A stretch of 64,000 nt of DNA from Chitinophaga qingshengii. GTDB lineage: Bacteria; Bacteroidota; Bacteroidia; Chitinophagales; Chitinophagaceae. The stretch covers positions 186,001 through 250,000 of the forward strand of contig NZ_JACVFC010000007.1 in NCBI RefSeq assembly GCF_014529935.1. Direction: 5' to 3'. Under the pieces are notes generated by a model that was not told where the DNA came from, ran no database searches, and saw only the letters and a list, made by a program, of their open reading frames with translations. Positions 61,809 through 64,000 of the stretch are shown here, in pieces; position 1 is the stretch's first letter, and each line of letters begins with the position of its first letter. Made by a program: the position numbers and the translations under genes.

Positions 61809-62651
61809 ATGAGCGAGTCTATTCTGCAAACAAGATATATTGAGAAACTGGTGCGTGCACTGGAAGATGAACCGGGACGGCATATCCACTTGCCGGTAAG
61901 GGGCTTGAAAGGGGATATTGTGGCTTCTCTGGTGGATGACAGTCCGCTGCCGGCGGGGCTGCCACCGTTGAAATTTAATACCGCGCTGAAGGTGCGTTAT
62001 CCATCCGATCCGGTGGAAGTATATTCTATATTCACCGGGCGGCAGCCTGTTATTTTTTACAAGGACCAGCTATTGGAAGCTCCCGCAGTCCACCTGGAAA
62101 TCGCGCTCATCGCCTTATTACGGGAAATGCATATTGCCATCGCCCGTGCGGTGGAGATCCCGGAAATACTGCGTCACCGTACTGCCGAAGAAGAGCTGGC
62201 CGATCTCCGGGAGCTGATCGGGTTGCTGGCATCCGGGGTGTATCCTGAAGAATCCGACCTGGACACCATTGCCCAGGCGCTGTACCTGGCCTGGAGTGCG
62301 CCTTCCTCTTTCGCTGCTTTTCATCCGGAGTTTATGGAAGATGTAAAAGGAGAGGAGGACCTGTTTCTTTTAGTCCTGGAGAAAGCGCTGCCGGTAGTCT
62401 ATTGTGAACCGCATCCCGATGCCGCAACATTGGAAGCGTGCATCAGTGAGCTGACGGGAGAAGATGTTAGTCTGCCTCCCGGAAAGGATTTATTCACCCG
62501 GGCCCAGGTATTACTCGCCCCGCTGGGGTGGCAGCTTCTTCACCTGGATACCGCCACTGACGGGTATTGCCTGCTGGTGGTGAACCCATCAGATACACAG
62601 CAGGTAACGGCACTGGCCCAGCGTTTTAATGTGACGCTTACCGCGTTGTAA
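61809..62651 (+). CDS. Protein of unknown function, 280 aa
   Basis: Cytoplasmic, acidic, no signal or membrane helix. Start at ATG 61809 directly after a -7 box. The N-terminal 110 residues look alpha/beta (HIHLPVRGLKGDIVASLVDD; FNTALKVRYPSDPVEVYSIFTG; VIFYKDQLLEAP). A helical middle is rich in Leu/Glu (EEELADLRELIGLLASGVYPEE; LDTIAQALYLAW). A C-terminal part ends YCLLVVNPSD ... TALAQRFNVTLTAL. I do not recognise a family. It is divergent from the RNA ligase, with 105 bases between the starts, and may share its regulation. Confidence 0.72.
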   Translation: MSESILQTRYIEKLVRALEDEPGRHIHLPVRGLKGDIVASLVDDSPLPAGLPPLKFNTALKVRYPSDPVEVYSIFTGRQPVIFYKDQLLEAPAVHLEIALIALLREMHIAIARAVEIPEILRHRTAEEELADLRELIGLLASGVYPEESDLDTIAQALYLAWSAPSSFAAFHPEFMEDVKGEEDLFLLVLEKALPVVYCEPHPDAATLEACISELTGEDVSLPPGKDLFTRAQVLLAPLGWQLLHLDTATDGYCLLVVNPSDTQQVTALAQRFNVTLTAL

Positions 62652-62732
62652 AAATTTTTTTCGATCCTGCTGACATAGGGTTGTCACATGCCTGTTTTTA
62701 CTTTGTTCTTAACAAACAAAAATTATACTGTC

Positions 62733-63224
62733 ATGGAAATCATTCAAGCACTACTGAAAGAAATGGACCAGGAAGCGGCCACCACCCGTAAGATGTTGTC
62801 ACGCGTACCTGAAGATAAATATGACTGGCAGCCACATCCTAAAAGCATGAAGATGCTGCGGTTGGCTACTCATATCGCTGAACTGCCTGGTTGGGTAACC
62901 ATGGCCATTCATACCGATGGGCTGGATTTTCAGGCTAATCCGTATAAGCCTGTTGTATTGAAGAATGCAGCCGAATTAATGGAATACTTCGAAACCACGC
63001 TGGCAGATGGCCGGAAAAACCTGGAGGCAGTGTCCCTGTCCCGCCTGGACGAACCCTGGACCCTCAGCGATGGCGACCAGGTGCTGGTTAAACAAACCGT
63101 GGGAGAGATGATCCGCGTGGCCTACAGCCAGATTGTGCATCACAGGGCACAGCTGGGCGTATACCTCCGCCTGCTGGACATCCCCATCCCCGGCAGCTAC
63201 GGTCCCAGCGCCGACGAATACTAG
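62733..63224 (+). CDS. DinB-family metal-binding protein
   Basis: 163 aa from ATG 62733; the frame is open 15 codons upstream, but the DinB helix 1 begins MEIIQALLKEMDQEAATTRKML. Four-helix-bundle pattern with the metal-ligand His residues in LATHIAELPGW and in QIVHHRAQLGVYLRLLD, then the usual IPGSYGPSADE end. DinB/YfiT-like proteins are metal-dependent hydrolases or thiol transferases; no specific activity can be given. It is followed by a hairpin terminator shared with the SRPBCC gene. Confidence 0.88.
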   Translation: MEIIQALLKEMDQEAATTRKMLSRVPEDKYDWQPHPKSMKMLRLATHIAELPGWVTMAIHTDGLDFQANPYKPVVLKNAAELMEYFETTLADGRKNLEAVSLSRLDEPWTLSDGDQVLVKQTVGEMIRVAYSQIVHHRAQLGVYLRLLDIPIPGSYGPSADEY

Positions 63225-63228
63225 TGAA

Positions 63229-63267
63229 AAAGCCTTTCTGCCGGTCGGGCCCCGGTGGAAAGGCTTT
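63229..63267. terminator. Hairpin between the convergent DinB and SRPBCC genes
   Basis: Bases 63229-63238 (aaagcctttc) pair perfectly with 63258-63267, with an inner ccgg/ccgg extension. It has A- and T-ends, so probably acts on both strands. It overlaps the stop of the SRPBCC gene. Confidence 0.75.
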
Positions 63268-63733
63268 ACACTTTACAGTACTGAATGAAATGCTCCAGAA
63301 TAGCATCCCATCCTTCCGGACTGTTCATCATCTCCCGGTATAATCCTCCTTTTTGTCCGTGCCGGTGAAAATGACGGTGCCCGAAGTCGATCCGCGTTTT
63401 CTGATCACTCTCCTTAAAAAAATGCAGGAATACCTCACTGGCCTTGTCTGGGTCCGGCTCCGGAATGCGGTCCGGTCCGATCTGCCATAAAAAAGCGATG
63501 CTTTCCCCTTCGGTGATGTAGATCACCCGGCCCCAGTCGCACCGGAACTCATATGGCCCGGTTTCAGTACATAATCCATTTACCGCAGGATGAATACGGA
63601 TGTTCAGTAGTTTCTCCCCTGACCAGGTATAAGCTTTAGGCCACCATTCATTGATTTCATAGACGAATTTCGTATAGGCCTGGTCCGGTGGCAAGGGGAC
63701 CTGTAAATGCCTGGTGATGTTTGATATTTCCAT
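63266..63733 (-). CDS. SRPBCC (AHSA1-like) domain protein
   Basis: 155 aa. Starts MEISNITRHLQVPLPPDQAYTKF, the opening strand and helix of the START/SRPBCC fold. EWWPKAYTWSG is typical of AHSA1/YndB-like members. Further strands: YEFRCDWGRVIYITEGESIAFLWQ and TRIDFGHRHFHRHG, then the long C-terminal helix GWDAILEHFIQYCKV. Such proteins bind a small hydrophobic ligand. No catalytic residues can be assigned. It is a monocistronic gene, divergent from tRNA-Lys. Confidence 0.85.
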   Translation of the reverse strand: MEISNITRHLQVPLPPDQAYTKFVYEINEWWPKAYTWSGEKLLNIRIHPAVNGLCTETGPYEFRCDWGRVIYITEGESIAFLWQIGPDRIPEPDPDKASEVFLHFFKESDQKTRIDFGHRHFHRHGQKGGLYREMMNSPEGWDAILEHFIQYCKV

Positions 63734-63779
63734 GGTTGTCTTCGCACAATTTTCAGGCCGGTGTGAGGTGATAAATTAT

Positions 63780-63809
63780 TTTGTGATGTGGAATATTTGG
63801 TTATCTTTG
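63780..63809 (+). promoter_or_regulatory. Promoter of tRNA-Lys
   Basis: TTTG at 63780-63783 (-33) and TATCTTTG at 63802-63809 (-7, exact TAnnTTTG) are separated by 18 bases, the best Bacteroidota promoter in the window. The tRNA begins 14 bases after the -7 box. Confidence 0.8.
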
Positions 63810-63822
63810 CAACCCATTTAAC

Positions 63823-63895
63823 GATTCCGTAGCTCAGTTGGTAGAGCAATACACTTTTAATGTATGGGCCCTGGGTTCGAGTCCCAGCGGGATCA
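63823..63895 (+). tRNA. tRNA-Lys (anticodon UUU)
   Basis: 73 nt. Acceptor GATTCCG/CGGGATC with one T-G pair, D-arm GCTCAGTTGGTAGAGC, anticodon stem ATACA/TGTAT with loop CTTTTAA (anticodon TTT), a five-base variable loop, and T-arm CTGGG TTCGAGT CCCAG; the discriminator is A and CCA is not encoded. All stems close. Confidence 0.97.
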
Positions 63896-63907
63896 CAGAC
63901 AACTTAT

Positions 63908-63938
63908 AAACCTCGCGCATGGCGCGGGGTTTTGTTTT
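63908..63938 (+). terminator. Terminator of tRNA-Lys
   Basis: aaacctcgcgc pairs with gcgcggggttt (one T-G pair) around a 3-base loop, followed by gttttttag. It lies 13 bases after the tRNA. Confidence 0.85.
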
Positions 63939-64000
63939 TTAGTTGAGCGTTTAGTCGAGTTCCTTTTGTATAACCCCGATTTCTTTCCCGTACTTTATAC

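Overview
The window reads as a chromosomal segment of a Bacteroidota organism, most likely Chitinophagaceae (Chitinophaga or a close relative). Support: four SusC/SusD outer-membrane pairs, three of them led by an ECF sigma factor and a FecR anti-sigma factor; many Sec/lipobox exported proteins; -7 boxes of the Bacteroidota form TAnnTTTG; and a Bacteroidota-type class I lanthipeptide leader. Genus placement is inference; no rRNA is present.

Layout. 1-1643 (-): partial membrane glycosyltransferase-like gene and a CDP-paratose/tyvelose-epimerase-like SDR. 2034-11537 (-): system i, sigma > FecR > SusC (with STN) > SusD > arylsulfotransferase-like lipoprotein > TsdA-like dihaem cytochrome c. 11674-13611: small exported protein, exported alpha/beta hydrolase, 80-aa hypothetical. 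14095-20778 (+): system ii, SusC > SusD > secreted S15/CocE hydrolase, with no local sigma/FecR. 20838-26769: GNAT, membrane protein, FtsX-type permease, patatin and an exported protein. 27073-33840 (+): system iii, sigma > FecR > SusC (with STN) > SusD. 33907-40294 (-): system iv, sigma > FecR > SusC (no STN) > SusD, converging on system iii at a shared terminator. 40408-42452: three unrecognised exported or anchored proteins. 42538-47006 (+): asparagine/aspartate catabolism, AspT antiporter > aspartate 4-decarboxylase > periplasmic asparaginase.

The standout region is 47080-54943. Immediately after the asparaginase terminator lies a visibly A+T-richer block holding an outer-membrane barrel protein, a lanthipeptide precursor, LanC and full-length LanB. 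The block ends in a second copy of the last 76 coding bases of the asparaginase gene plus its terminator. The two 151-bp copies (46929-47079 and 54793-54943) sit exactly 7,864 bp apart without indels. Their last 75 bp are identical, while the coding part differs at 13 of 76 positions. This looks like a compact lanthipeptide island inserted at the 3' end of the asparaginase gene. It has no integrase, transposase, export ABC transporter or leader peptidase of its own.

55046-64000: a second FtsX-type permease, a protein with a diadenylate-cyclase-like C-terminal domain (DGA and GTRH motifs), a TonB-dependent receptor, an RNA ligase of the DRB0094 type, an unrecognised 280-aa protein, a DinB-family protein, an SRPBCC protein and tRNA-Lys(UUU).

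Two large, perfect, internally repetitive palindromes (arms 43 and 35 nt) lie in intergenic space at 9397-9527 and 26809-27006; both adjoin sigma/FecR/SusCD loci. No CAZyme is encoded near any SusCD pair, so these systems are not evident polysaccharide-utilisation loci. The gene content beside them points instead to peptides or esters (system ii) or sulfated/sulfur compounds (system i), and to no visible substrate in iii and iv.
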